In this document: positions 1 through 8,055 of the stretch, piece by piece
How the letters are laid out: each line of letters begins with the position of its first letter
Position numbering within the stretch: the first letter of the stretch is position 1
Origin: JAOUEA01 sp035249905
GTDB lineage: Bacteria; Actinomycetota; UBA4738; HRBIN12
Assembly (NCBI GenBank): GCA_035249905.1
Contig: DATFFT010000006.1
Coordinates: 53,387 to 117,386, forward strand
Direction of reading: 5' to 3'
DNA length: 64,000 nucleotides
Made by a program: the position numbers and the translations under genes
Notes under the pieces: model-generated
Seen by the model: only the letters and a program-made list of their open reading frames with translations
Told to the model about the DNA's origin: nothing
The model's database searches: none

Positions 1-85
1 GGTTCACGACCGACGTGTCGAGGAACACCACGGACGAGCCGAGGACGACGGCGACCATCGTCCAGCGCTTCCGCGCGGGGGTCAT
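1..85 (-). CDS. MFS transporter, DHA2-type (N-terminal 28 aa only)
   Basis: This is the start of a gene that runs off the left edge. Reading from ATG at 85 the translation begins MTPARKRWTMVAVVLGSSVV and continues FLDTSVVN. A positively charged N-terminus followed by a hydrophobic helix ending in LDTSVVN matches the first membrane segment of drug:H+ antiporter-2 (14-TM) MFS exporters (family knowledge). An AGGA lies about 6 nt before the ATG. It starts 35 bp after the stop of the SnoaL-like gene on the same strand, so the two are probably co-transcribed. The substrate cannot be judged from this fragment. Confidence 0.7.
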   Translation of the reverse strand, partial: MTPARKRWTMVAVVLGSSVVFLDTSVVN

Positions 86-120
86 GGGTTCCTGGCTCGT
101 GACCGAGGTCTCGCCCGAGC

Positions 121-510
121 TCACCGCGCCATCCGATGTACCCACTGGGCGCGCCACTGGGGCGCCTCGAAGGGTTGGGCGAAGTAGCCGGTCTGCCGGT
201 AGACCTTCCCGTCGCGGATCTCGGCGATGCTCACGGCCTGGTACACGCTGCCGTCGGCGTACTCGAGCTCTGCCTCGCCCACCTCGAGGCCGCCGGAGCC
301 GATCGCGCGACGGAAGCGGATGGCCGGGAGGCCGCCCGGGAAGTTCCGATCGATCGCCAGGGAGTCGTCGGGTCCTTCGATCCGCTCTCCCGACTGCGGC
401 CACTCCAGCACGTAGTCGTCGTGCATCAGCTCCCTCGCGCCGTCCCAGTCCTTCGCGCCGAGCCGCATCCACAGCTGCTCGACGAGCGTCGTGGTTCCTC
501 GTTCCCCCAT
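121..510 (-). CDS. SnoaL/NTF2-like domain protein
   Basis: A 129-aa cytoplasmic protein with the small alpha+beta cone-fold signature of the SnoaL/NTF2-like superfamily: an N-terminal helix (LVEQLWMRLGAKDWDGAREL), then YVLEWPQSGERIEG, and C-terminal strands around YQAVSIAEIRDGKVYRQTGY. This fold is used by ketosteroid-isomerase-like enzymes, polyketide cyclases and many unassigned proteins, so no reaction is proposed. The ATG at 510 was chosen because GAGGAGGG lies about 6 nt upstream. Longer in-frame starts read into arginine-rich sequence that looks non-coding. The MFS gene follows on the same strand. Confidence 0.8.
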   Translation of the reverse strand: MGERGTTTLVEQLWMRLGAKDWDGARELMHDDYVLEWPQSGERIEGPDDSLAIDRNFPGGLPAIRFRRAIGSGGLEVGEAELEYADGSVYQAVSIAEIRDGKVYRQTGYFAQPFEAPQWRAQWVHRMAR

Positions 511-572
511 GCCATGCCCTCCTCGACCCGTGGTTCGGAGCCTACGCGAGGGGGGCCTAGAGTGGGTCGTGC

Positions 573-1925
573 ATGCGGAGGCGACCCCTCGTTCGAGCTT
601 CGTGGACGGCGATCGTCCTCGTCGCCCTGGTGGGGGCGTGCACATCGTCACCGACCGAACCTGCCGACGACCAGCGGTCCCCGGCCATGCCGCCCGTGGC
701 CGCATCCGGCGTCACATCGCCCGCTCCGACGCCGCAACCGACCGTCGCGCCGGACCCCGCGGGGTTCCGGGTGGCCGGGCAGCGGATCCTCGTCCGGCCA
801 CCGCGGAGCGGCTCGTTCAGGGTCCGTGGACTCTATCCTTGGCGACCGTCGCGTTGCGTGGACGCCGAGCGCCCGACGCTCGAGGGGCGATACCCGGGGG
901 TGCTGTCGATCCGTTCCGTCGACGACGGCACGCTGACGGTCGCGGTGACGCTCGATTTCCAGTCCTATCTCGAGGGCATCGCCGAGGTTCCGCCCACGTG
1001 GCCGACGGCGGCCCTCGAAGCCCAGGTCATCGCGGCGCGCTCGTACGTGCTCGCACGCACGGGGTGGTCGGGCGAGCAAGGCGACGACCTGGGCACACCG
1101 ATCTGCGGCACGGCCGACTGCCAGGTCTACGGGGGTATCCCTCACCCACGTCCACCGGGGATGCACCGGTGGTACCGGGCCGTGCGGGAGACGAGAGGGC
1201 AGGTGCTGTCGTCCGGAGGTCGTCCGGCCGACACGGTGTACTTCTCGACCTCGAACGGACGCACGTACGGCAACGACGAGGTGTTCGGAAGCTCTCCGCT
1301 CCCGTACCTGCGTCCGGTCGTCGAGCGTGACGACGGCGCCAGCCCCGTGTCACGGTGGCGGGTCCGGCTCCCGGTACGCGACCTCACGACCGTGCTGCGT
1401 GCCGACGGAGCCTGGCCCCGGGGGGTTTCTATCAGGTCGGTGGCCGCGGAGGGTTCGATGGTGCGGCTCGCGGGTGACGGCGAGCGCCGCTCGATCGACG
1501 CGGGAACGCTCCGCGACGCCGTGAACACATGGGCCGCGTGCCTGCTGCCGCGCCGGTACCCGAGCGACGGCCTGCCCGTGACGATCCCCTCGGGCTGGTT
1601 CGCGCTGTCCTCCGGCGGACGTGCGCTGGTCGTAGACGGACGAGGCTGGGGGCACGGGGTCGGCATGGTGCAGTGGGGCGCCTACGGGAAGGCCCGCCGA
1701 GGCTGGTCGACGGAGCGCATCCTGGGTTTCTACTACGGAGGCCTCCGGCCGCGGCCCTCGCCCGAGCCCGGCACGGTGCAGGTGGTCCTCGCGACCGGCC
1801 TGCGCTCGCTCACCGTCGAGCCATCGGGCCCGGGCGCTCGGATCGCAGACATGAAGCTCGGCAGAGGTCCGCTCGACGTCACCGGCGGCGACGAGGTCAC
1901 GGTGACCGGCAACCGGGTGGGTTGA
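573..1925 (+). CDS. SpoIID/LytB-domain lipoprotein
   Basis: A 450-aa predicted lipoprotein: hydrophobic N-terminus with lipobox VGAC (Cys23), then a Pro/Thr-rich linker to about residue 65. The SpoIID/LytB domain is recognisable from SYLEGIAEVPPTWP (about 131), ALEAQVIAARSY (about 147-158), CQVYGG (about 173) and the C-terminal GRGWGHGVGMVQWG (about 356-370). SpoIID enzymes are lytic transglycosylases that cut denuded glycan strands of peptidoglycan; in non-sporulating actinobacteria the role is presumably cell-wall remodelling (inference). The family glutamate is kept in AEVPPTWP. No strong Shine-Dalgarno sits close to the ATG. It converges on the oxidoreductase gene, 11 bp away. Confidence 0.85.
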   Translation: MRRRPLVRASWTAIVLVALVGACTSSPTEPADDQRSPAMPPVAASGVTSPAPTPQPTVAPDPAGFRVAGQRILVRPPRSGSFRVRGLYPWRPSRCVDAERPTLEGRYPGVLSIRSVDDGTLTVAVTLDFQSYLEGIAEVPPTWPTAALEAQVIAARSYVLARTGWSGEQGDDLGTPICGTADCQVYGGIPHPRPPGMHRWYRAVRETRGQVLSSGGRPADTVYFSTSNGRTYGNDEVFGSSPLPYLRPVVERDDGASPVSRWRVRLPVRDLTTVLRADGAWPRGVSIRSVAAEGSMVRLAGDGERRSIDAGTLRDAVNTWAACLLPRRYPSDGLPVTIPSGWFALSSGGRALVVDGRGWGHGVGMVQWGAYGKARRGWSTERILGFYYGGLRPRPSPEPGTVQVVLATGLRSLTVEPSGPGARIADMKLGRGPLDVTGGDEVTVTGNRVG

Positions 1926-1936
1926 CCCCGGAGCCG

Positions 1937-2911
1937 TCAGCGCCCGGTCGCGAGCAGGAGCTTGCCGCTCGTGGTGCCGCCGGCCAGGGCGCGGTGTGCG
2001 TCCGGCGCACGTTCCAGCGGGAACCGCTCGTGCACGCGAACGTCGAGCTCGCCGTCGGCGACCATCGAGAAGACTTCGCCGGCGCGCCACAGCAGCTCGT
2101 CACGGGTCGCCGTGTAGTCGCCGAGGATCGGGCGGGTCAGGAACACCGACCCCGCGCCCTGGAGACGGCGGATGTCGAACGGCGGCACCGGTCCGCTCGA
2201 CTGACCGTAGAGCACGAGGGTTCCCCGGCGTCCGAGCGAGGCCAGGCTGTCCTCGAAGGTGTCCTTGGCGATCGAGTCGAACACGATGCGGGCGCCGCGC
2301 CCGTCGCCGTGGCGTCGGACGACCTCGGAGAGCTCGCGCGTTCCCCGGACGACGACGTCGGTGGCACCTGCGGCCGCGGCCGACTCGGCCTTCTCGACGG
2401 TCGAGGTCGTGCCGACGACGGCCAGTCCCCGCCGCGCAGCCATCTGGGTGAGCAGCAGCCCGACGCCGCCGGCCGCTGCGTGGACCACGACGACGTCGCC
2501 GGCCTCCAGCGGCGCGATCGACTCGACGAGGAAGTGGGCGGTCATGCCCTGCAGCAGCACCGCTGCCGCCACGTCCGCACCGAGGGCCTCGGGGATCGGG
2601 ACGAGACGGTCGGCCGGCACGAGCGCCGCCTCGGCGTAGGAGCCCGGCACCATCGCGTACGCGACCCGATCGCCCGGCACCACGCGGGTCACTCCGGCGC
2701 CCACCTCGAGCACCTCGCCGGCGCCCTCGGAGCCCGGTGTGTAGGGCATGGGAACCGGGTAGTTCCCGGATCGCTGCTGCACGTCGATCATGTTCACCCC
2801 GGCGACCTCGATGCCGACGAGGGCCTGGCCTTCCGACGGCGCGGCGAGCTCGACGTCCTCCAGCACCATGACGTCTGGATCACCCGGCTCATGAACGCGG
2901 ATGGCTCGCAT
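1937..2911 (-). CDS. NADPH:quinone oxidoreductase (MDR family)
   Basis: A 324-aa medium-chain dehydrogenase/reductase of the zeta-crystallin/Qor branch. The GroES-like N-terminal half has NMIDVQQRSGNYP and PYTPGSEGAGEV. The Rossmann half carries VVHAAAGGVGLLLTQ (about 142-156), the NADPH-binding glycine motif. No zinc-ligand cysteines are present, as expected for Qor-type enzymes, which reduce quinones or activated alkenes by hydride transfer. The ATG at 2911 is preceded by GAGGAGGAAGCC, a strong ribosome site, so an upstream in-frame ATG was not used. It stands alone, convergent with the SpoIID gene and downstream of the MFS gene. Confidence 0.88.
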   Translation of the reverse strand: MRAIRVHEPGDPDVMVLEDVELAAPSEGQALVGIEVAGVNMIDVQQRSGNYPVPMPYTPGSEGAGEVLEVGAGVTRVVPGDRVAYAMVPGSYAEAALVPADRLVPIPEALGADVAAAVLLQGMTAHFLVESIAPLEAGDVVVVHAAAGGVGLLLTQMAARRGLAVVGTTSTVEKAESAAAAGATDVVVRGTRELSEVVRRHGDGRGARIVFDSIAKDTFEDSLASLGRRGTLVLYGQSSGPVPPFDIRRLQGAGSVFLTRPILGDYTATRDELLWRAGEVFSMVADGELDVRVHERFPLERAPDAHRALAGGTTSGKLLLATGR

Positions 2912-2971
2912 GGCTTCCTCCTCGATCAGGGATGTTCCGCGGGCACCCCGTGCGGGGCCCACGCTACCGAT

Positions 2972-4408
2972 TCAGGCGTGCGCGCGGTGATGCCACTGCA
3001 GGCGCCGCAGACGTTCGGGTTCGACACGACCGCCGACGAACACCAGCGAGACCACGAAGCCGCACAACGCCAGGAACGCGTCGACCGTGAACGCGAGAGC
3101 GATCCCTTCGGGCAGCGAATCTCGTGACGCGACGAGCGCGGTGTTGAGCCCGAGCCCGACCGAACCCCCCGCGATCTGGCACATGTAGACGATCCCACCG
3201 GCGAGGCTGGCGCGTGCCGGGTCGAGCGCCGTGACCCCCACCGTGGTGATCGACGAATAGAACAGACCGATGCCGAGCCCGAGAACGAGCATGCCGGGCA
3301 CCAGCTCGGTGTAGGTGGTCGACGCATCGAGCCGGGAGAGGAGCGCCATGCCGACCGTCAGGCACGCGGCGCCGGTCGAGACCACCGGTTTCGCGCCGAT
3401 CCTCCCGTACAGCGGCCCGGCCACGAACGAGACGATCGCGAACATGCCCATGGCGGGCAGCAGCCCCGCCCCCGAGCGGACGGCCGAGTAGCCGAGCTCC
3501 TTCGACATGAACTGGGGCAGGTAGAGCAGGGCGGCGAAGAAGATCGCCGACATCAGCAACACCGCGAGCGCGGCGGTCGAGAACGCCCGGTTCGACAACA
3601 CGTCGGGCGGCACCAACGCCCGGTCGCCCTCGCGACGCTCGACGACGAAGAACGCTCCCAGGAACACCGCGCCCACCGCGAACAGCCCCAGGATCAGCGG
3701 GCTCGTCCAGCCCGAGCTCGAGCCCTCGTCGAGCGCGACCAGCAACGCCAGCAGGCCGATCGTGAGCACGGCGATGCCGGCGACATCGATGCGTCGGCCG
3801 GCGCTGCGCTCCTGGGTGAGGTGGACCGTGCGGAGCGTGATGGCGATCGCGAGCGCGGCGATCGGCACGTTGAGGAAGAAGATCCATCGCCATCCGACGG
3901 TGTCGGTCAGCGTGCCTCCGATCAGCGGCCCGATCGCGTTGCCGAACCCGGCCGCACCGAGGATCAGGCCGCCGGCCAGCCCGGCCTTGTCCTCGGGCAG
4001 GATCGCGAACGTCATCCCGAGGACGGCCGGCCACATCAGCGCGCCCCCGATCCCCATCAGCGCACGGCAGCCGATCAACCAGACGATCTCGGGCGCCAAC
4101 CCGCCGAGCAACGAGAAGACGGCGAAGATGGTCGCGCCGACGAAGAACATGCGCCGACGCCCGAACATGTCGGCGAGCCTTCCGCCCGGCACGATCAAGA
4201 TGCCGAACACGAGCGCGTACCCGTTGATCACCCACTGCACCGTGGTGAGGTCGGAGTCGAGGTCGCTCTCCATCGCGGGCAGCGCGACGCTCAGGGCCGT
4301 GAAGTCGTTCGCGATGACGAGCACCGCCACACCCATCGCGAGCAGGGCGAGCAGGGTCGACCGAGGGAGCCGAGCGGAGCCCTCCGCCGTCGCCGGCTCG
4401 CCGGTCAC
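2972..4408 (-). CDS. MFS transporter, DHA2-type
   Basis: A 478-aa polytopic membrane protein. Family motifs include ALSVALPAMESDL, WVINGYALVFGILIVPGGRLADMFGRRR (motif A, about residues 60-87), GCRALMGIGGAL and GPLIGGTLTDTVGWRWIFFLN. Length and motifs fit 14-TM drug:H+ antiporter-2 exporters; the substrate is unknown. The GTG at 4408 overlaps the TGA of the upstream small secreted protein gene (GTGA), which points to translational coupling. That is why this start was preferred to an ATG about 50 bp further upstream. The window's left edge carries the start of another transporter of the same class. Confidence 0.88.
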   Translation of the reverse strand: MTGEPATAEGSARLPRSTLLALLAMGVAVLVIANDFTALSVALPAMESDLDSDLTTVQWVINGYALVFGILIVPGGRLADMFGRRRMFFVGATIFAVFSLLGGLAPEIVWLIGCRALMGIGGALMWPAVLGMTFAILPEDKAGLAGGLILGAAGFGNAIGPLIGGTLTDTVGWRWIFFLNVPIAALAIAITLRTVHLTQERSAGRRIDVAGIAVLTIGLLALLVALDEGSSSGWTSPLILGLFAVGAVFLGAFFVVERREGDRALVPPDVLSNRAFSTAALAVLLMSAIFFAALLYLPQFMSKELGYSAVRSGAGLLPAMGMFAIVSFVAGPLYGRIGAKPVVSTGAACLTVGMALLSRLDASTTYTELVPGMLVLGLGIGLFYSSITTVGVTALDPARASLAGGIVYMCQIAGGSVGLGLNTALVASRDSLPEGIALAFTVDAFLALCGFVVSLVFVGGRVEPERLRRLQWHHRAHA

Positions 4409-5055
4409 GCCACGCACCCCACGCGGACCGGATACCACCGCTCGATCCCGGAGTGGCACACGTCGATGAGGCTCCAGGGCGCCAACGTGAGATCGTTCGA
4501 ACGCTCATCGACGTATGGGCAGGGATCGTCGATCAGATCGAACGTCAGCTGCCCTTCCCGGCGCGTCCACGAGTAAGTGCCACGGGTGCGGGAGCAGTTG
4601 ACGTCGTTGAAGAACACGATCCGCCGGCCCTGGACCGTGTAGTGGCCCAGCGCGCGGAACTCGTTGATCTGGTGTTCGAGATAGAAACGCCCCTCGTGCA
4701 GCAGCAGGGTCTGCACCCCGGCATCCACGCTGTAGGGAACGCACCGCAGGCAGTGCGTGGGCACACCCAGATCCCGGCCTCCCATCTCCTCCAACGTGAA
4801 CACGCGCATGTAGGAACCGTCGACCGGCGTGGCCTCGCGAGGCGGCGCCGGCCGGTAGTGGTATGGCTCGGCCTCGGGCGGCAGATCGATCGGCCCGGTC
4901 GCGACCGGGCTCGGTGGCGCGCTCGATCGAGAGGCCCCGGCGATACCGGCGGCCGGCGACTCGCCCTCGCCGCCGGCGACGAGGCCACCGGCGAACGCCA
5001 CGGCGGCCACGGCCAGTCCCACCGCGACGCGACGAGCTCGGGCAGCGAGCGTCAC
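4405..5055 (-). CDS. hypothetical membrane-anchored or secreted protein
   Basis: A 216-aa protein of unknown function. After GTG at 5055 comes a basic stretch and a hydrophobic alanine/valine helix (VAVGLAVAAVAFAGGLVAGG, about residues 11-30), a signal peptide or membrane anchor, followed by a Pro/Ser-rich linker. The folded C-terminal part has four Cys in pairs (THCLRCVPY and CPY/VCHS regions) and aromatic-rich strands (YHYRPAPP, RIVFFNDVNC, GTYSWTRREGQLTFDLIDD), suggesting an extracellular beta-rich domain. It ends in a GTGA overlap with the MFS gene. No homologous family recognised; the start is a choice among several in-frame GTG codons. Confidence 0.6.
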   Translation of the reverse strand: MTLAARARRVAVGLAVAAVAFAGGLVAGGEGESPAAGIAGASRSSAPPSPVATGPIDLPPEAEPYHYRPAPPREATPVDGSYMRVFTLEEMGGRDLGVPTHCLRCVPYSVDAGVQTLLLHEGRFYLEHQINEFRALGHYTVQGRRIVFFNDVNCSRTRGTYSWTRREGQLTFDLIDDPCPYVDERSNDLTLAPWSLIDVCHSGIERWYPVRVGCVA

Positions 5056-5132
5056 GGTTCGAACCCTACCGGACGCATCGAACCGCACGCGGCAACGCAC
5101 CTCCCGAGCGGCCGAGGCGGCCGCGACGGATC

Positions 5133-6341
5133 CTACGGATCCAGCCGGGCGTAGTACGTCTGGGCCACGCCGTGCACCTTCGTGAACTCGCCGCCGATGT
5201 GCACGTTTCCGGCATCGAGGGCGATCGCCCACACGCCGTTGTACTTGCCGGTCACCGACGGATCCCACGGTCGGAGGGAGCCGTCGAGGGAGTAGGCCGC
5301 GAGGCGCTCCCTCGAGGCGCACTCGTCGTTGGGATCGAGCGTGCCGGGGTTGGACGACTTGAAGCCGCAGCTGTCGCCGGACTGATCGGCGATCTCGAGG
5401 AAGTGTCCGCCGACGATCAGGTCGTCGCCGCTGACCGCCACGGCCTGCGCCGAGCCGGACGTGTCGCGCTTCCAGGACTGGTTCCCGCTCGGGGCGTACT
5501 TCGCGACGAAGTCAGACCCCCCGGCCCCCAGGTAGAGGTTCGTGCCGTCGGTCGTGACCGAGATGCCGAAGGAGGACACGCCCGCCCCCTGGGGCGTGAA
5601 CGACTGGTCGTGTGCGCCCGTCACCGGGTCGAAGCGCACCAACGACTTCGTCTGGCGCGTCGACCCACCTTGGGTCAGCGAGTCGCACTGGCACGCCGAG
5701 TAGAGGAAACCATCGATCAACTGCAGGTCGCGATGCTGGGCAGGCGTGTTGTGCCCACGCAACGAGGGGTCGGTCGCGATCGAGGAGGTCGTGAACCCTC
5801 CCAGCTTCGCGCCGGTCGAGGCGTCGTAGGCGACGAGCTGCTTCCCGCCCGCGTACACCCTGTCCCCTGCGGCCGCGACGGACTGCGACACCTTCACGCT
5901 CGTGGGACGGAACCCGGAGACGAGGGCGCCTGTCGTGCCGTTGAACGCGAGCAGGTTGGTGTAGCTGTTCCCCCCGGCCGAGAGCTTGAACTTGCCCGAC
6001 GCGTAGACGGTGTTGCCGACGGCCGCCAGCTTCCAGACCTGGGCGGCGGAGACGCCCGCGAGCGGGAGCGGGTTCACTCCGCCGGGCACCTGCCCGGTCG
6101 CGCGGCTGAGCACCGCGAGGTTCTGGACGCCACCGGCGTTCGAGCCGTTGCCCGTCTGCACCTGCGAGAAGACCCCGCCGATCCAGACGTTGTCGCCGAC
6201 CACGACGACCGATCGGACGCGCGGCCCGTTGACCTGATACGTGTCCGCGGGGTTCTCACCCGGGAGTTGCGCATGGGCGGCTGGAGCCAGCATCGCGACG
6301 GCGAGCATCGCGAAGATGAGAACGGAGACACATCGACGCAT
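5133..6341 (-). CDS. secreted beta-propeller-like protein (paralog 1)
   Basis: A 402-aa exported protein with a clear signal peptide ending AAHAQ. The mature part has repeating units such as VRSVVVVGDNVWIGGVFSQV, TVYASGKFK, DLIVGGHFLEI and NVHIGGEFTKVHG. This [V/I]xxGGxF pattern resembles delta-60-type or quinoprotein-like propeller repeats, so a beta-propeller is likely. Two cysteine pairs (SACQCDS; DSCGF/DECAS) could form disulfides. The function is unknown; a surface binding or enzymatic role is possible. It is a tandem copy of the next gene (6437-7642) with very high similarity along the whole length, and has its own candidate promoter in the 95-bp gap. Confidence 0.75.
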   Translation of the reverse strand: MRRCVSVLIFAMLAVAMLAPAAHAQLPGENPADTYQVNGPRVRSVVVVGDNVWIGGVFSQVQTGNGSNAGGVQNLAVLSRATGQVPGGVNPLPLAGVSAAQVWKLAAVGNTVYASGKFKLSAGGNSYTNLLAFNGTTGALVSGFRPTSVKVSQSVAAAGDRVYAGGKQLVAYDASTGAKLGGFTTSSIATDPSLRGHNTPAQHRDLQLIDGFLYSACQCDSLTQGGSTRQTKSLVRFDPVTGAHDQSFTPQGAGVSSFGISVTTDGTNLYLGAGGSDFVAKYAPSGNQSWKRDTSGSAQAVAVSGDDLIVGGHFLEIADQSGDSCGFKSSNPGTLDPNDECASRERLAAYSLDGSLRPWDPSVTGKYNGVWAIALDAGNVHIGGEFTKVHGVAQTYYARLDP

Positions 6342-6378
6342 CGGACTTCGGCCTCTCGTCTGGGCTCAGGGTTGCGCT

Positions 6379-6408
6379 TTCATACCTCGGGGGAGCGCCC
6401 TAGGTCAA
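6379..6408 (-). promoter_or_regulatory. candidate promoter for the 5133-6341 gene
   Basis: On the minus strand TTGACC (6408-6403) is followed after 18 nt by TATGAA (6384-6379), about 37 nt before the ATG. The same arrangement occurs in front of the tandem paralog, which supports it. Confidence 0.5.
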
Positions 6409-6436
6409 TAACCGTCGGCCATTCGCTGACAGAAGT

Positions 6437-7642
6437 CTAGTCCAAACGACCGTAGTTATTCTGCGGCACGCCGTGCACCCTCCTGAACTCGCCGCCGATG
6501 TGGACGCTCCCGGCGTCGAGCGCGATCGCCCACACGCCGTTGTACTTGCCGGTCACCGACGGGTTCCACGATCGGAGGGAGCCGCCGAGCGAGTACGCCG
6601 CGAGACGCTGCCTCGTGGCGCACTCGTCGTCGGGATCGAGGGTGCCGGGGTTGGACGACTTGAACCCGCACCGGTCGCCGCCCTGGTCACCGATCTCGAG
6701 GAAGTGCCCGCCGACGATCAGGTCGCCGCCGCTGACCGCCACGGCCTGCGCCGAGCCGGACGTGTCGCGCTTCCAGATCTGGTTGCCGCTCGGTGCGTAT
6801 CTCGCCACGAAGTCCGAGCCGCCGGCTCCGAGGTAGATGTCGCTGCCGTCGGTCGTCACGGCGATGCCGAAGGAGGACTTGCCCGCGCCTTGGGGCGTGA
6901 ACGACTGGTCGTGCGCGCCGCTCGTGGGGTTGAAACGCACGAGCGACTTCGTCTGGCGCTTCGAACCACCCTGGGTGAGCGAGTCGCATTGGCACGCGGA
7001 ATAGAGGAAGCCATCGATCAGCCGCAGGTCTCGGTGCCTCGCCGCCGTGTTGTGCCCTCGCAACGACGGGTCGATCGAGACCGAGGAGGTCGAGAACCCA
7101 CCCAGCTTCGCACCGGTCGAGCCGGCGTAGGCGACGAGCCGTCTCCCAGCCGCGTACACCCTGCCCCCTCCGGCAGCGACGGCCGTGGCGACCTCCACTC
7201 GGGTGGGACGGAATCCCTTGATGAGCTTGCCCGTCTTGCCGTTGAACGCGAGCAGGTTTGAGTAGGTCTTCCCGCCGGCCTTCCGCTTGAACTTGCCTGC
7301 GGCGTAGACGGTGTCGCCGACGGCCGTGAGCTTCCAGACCTGGGCGCCGGAGACGCCTCCGAGCTTGATCGGAGACACGTCTGCGGGGATCTGCCCGGTC
7401 GTCCGGTCGAGCACGGCGAGATTCTCCACGCCGGCGGCGACGGCGCCGTTGCCCGTGATGACCTGCGAGAAGATCCCGGCGATCCAGACGTTGTTCCCGA
7501 CGACCACCACGGAACGGACACGTTTGCCGTCGATCTCGAAGGTGTTCGCCGGCGCCTGGCCGGGGAGCTTGGCATGGGCGGCCGAGGTCATCGTCGCCAC
7601 GATCGCCGGTACGAGCGCGAACAGGATGAGGGAACGACGCAT
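6437..7642 (-). CDS. secreted beta-propeller-like protein (paralog 2)
   Basis: A 401-aa exported protein nearly collinear with its downstream tandem copy. The signal peptide ends SAAHAK and is followed by LPGQAPANTFEIDGKRVRSV. The repeats include NVWIAGIFSQV, TVYAAGKFKRKAGGKTYSNL and SVHIGGEFRRVHGV, with conserved SACQCDSLTQGGS and DRCGFKSSNPGTLDPDDEC. Compared with the paralog it has more Lys/Arg in place of neutral residues (KFKRKAGGK against KFKLSAGGN). Function unknown. The ATG at 7642 starts a perfect signal peptide; a longer reading frame upstream has no such feature. The two copies probably arose by duplication, promoter included. Confidence 0.75.
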   Translation of the reverse strand: MRRSLILFALVPAIVATMTSAAHAKLPGQAPANTFEIDGKRVRSVVVVGNNVWIAGIFSQVITGNGAVAAGVENLAVLDRTTGQIPADVSPIKLGGVSGAQVWKLTAVGDTVYAAGKFKRKAGGKTYSNLLAFNGKTGKLIKGFRPTRVEVATAVAAGGGRVYAAGRRLVAYAGSTGAKLGGFSTSSVSIDPSLRGHNTAARHRDLRLIDGFLYSACQCDSLTQGGSKRQTKSLVRFNPTSGAHDQSFTPQGAGKSSFGIAVTTDGSDIYLGAGGSDFVARYAPSGNQIWKRDTSGSAQAVAVSGGDLIVGGHFLEIGDQGGDRCGFKSSNPGTLDPDDECATRQRLAAYSLGGSLRSWNPSVTGKYNGVWAIALDAGSVHIGGEFRRVHGVPQNNYGRLD

Positions 7643-7683
7643 GGGAGCAGATCCTTCGCATCGGGCTGTCGGGGGTCCACCCA

Positions 7684-7713
7684 TTCCTACTCCAGGGTCC
7701 GGGAGTCGGTCAA
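7684..7713 (-). promoter_or_regulatory. candidate promoter for the 6437-7642 gene
   Basis: On the minus strand TTGACC (7713-7708), an 18-nt spacer, then TAGGAA (7689-7684), about 41 nt before the ATG. Same -35 hexamer and spacer as the promoter of the downstream paralog. Confidence 0.45.
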
Positions 7714-7730
7714 ACCGAGCGGCCGAACGA

Positions 7731-8000
7731 TGGCCGATCGAGACGGCGAGGGCCGTGCTCGAGGAGGCCGACGGCAAACACGCCGAGGCCGCCGATCGGT
7801 TCACCTCGCTCGCCGACGACTGGCGAGCCTACGGGTTCGTGCTCGAGGAGGCGCTCACCCGGCTCGGCGCGGCGCGATGTGGAGCGGCCCTCGGCGAGAC
7901 GGTGCGGGCGGCCGGCGACGCACGGGCGGCCAGGCAGCTGTTCCTGCAACTCGATGTCACGTCGTCGGCCGACGAGGCGGCGGCGATCGCGCGCGCCTGA
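7731..8000 (+). pseudogene. 3' remnant of a TPR/ATPase-type regulatory protein
   Basis: An open frame encoding about 89 residues ending in a TGA at 8000. It reads ETARAVLEEADGKHAEAADR, then WRAYGFVLEEALTRLGAARC, then AGDARAARQLFLQLDV. This matches the extreme C-terminal helices of actinobacterial cyclase/ATPase/TPR proteins, where repeats with the GRCLLALG-type motif close the chain. There is no upstream catalytic or ATPase portion and no good start; the upstream frame overlaps the paralog's promoter. I read it as the 3' end left after deletion, although a small protein from GTG at 7755 cannot be excluded. The gap 7643-8055 otherwise holds only the promoter of the paralog gene. Confidence 0.5.
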
Positions 8001-8055
8001 CCCGACCTCGTTCGGCGTGCGATGCTCCCGAACGTCCCGACCCCGAGGAGGCTTC

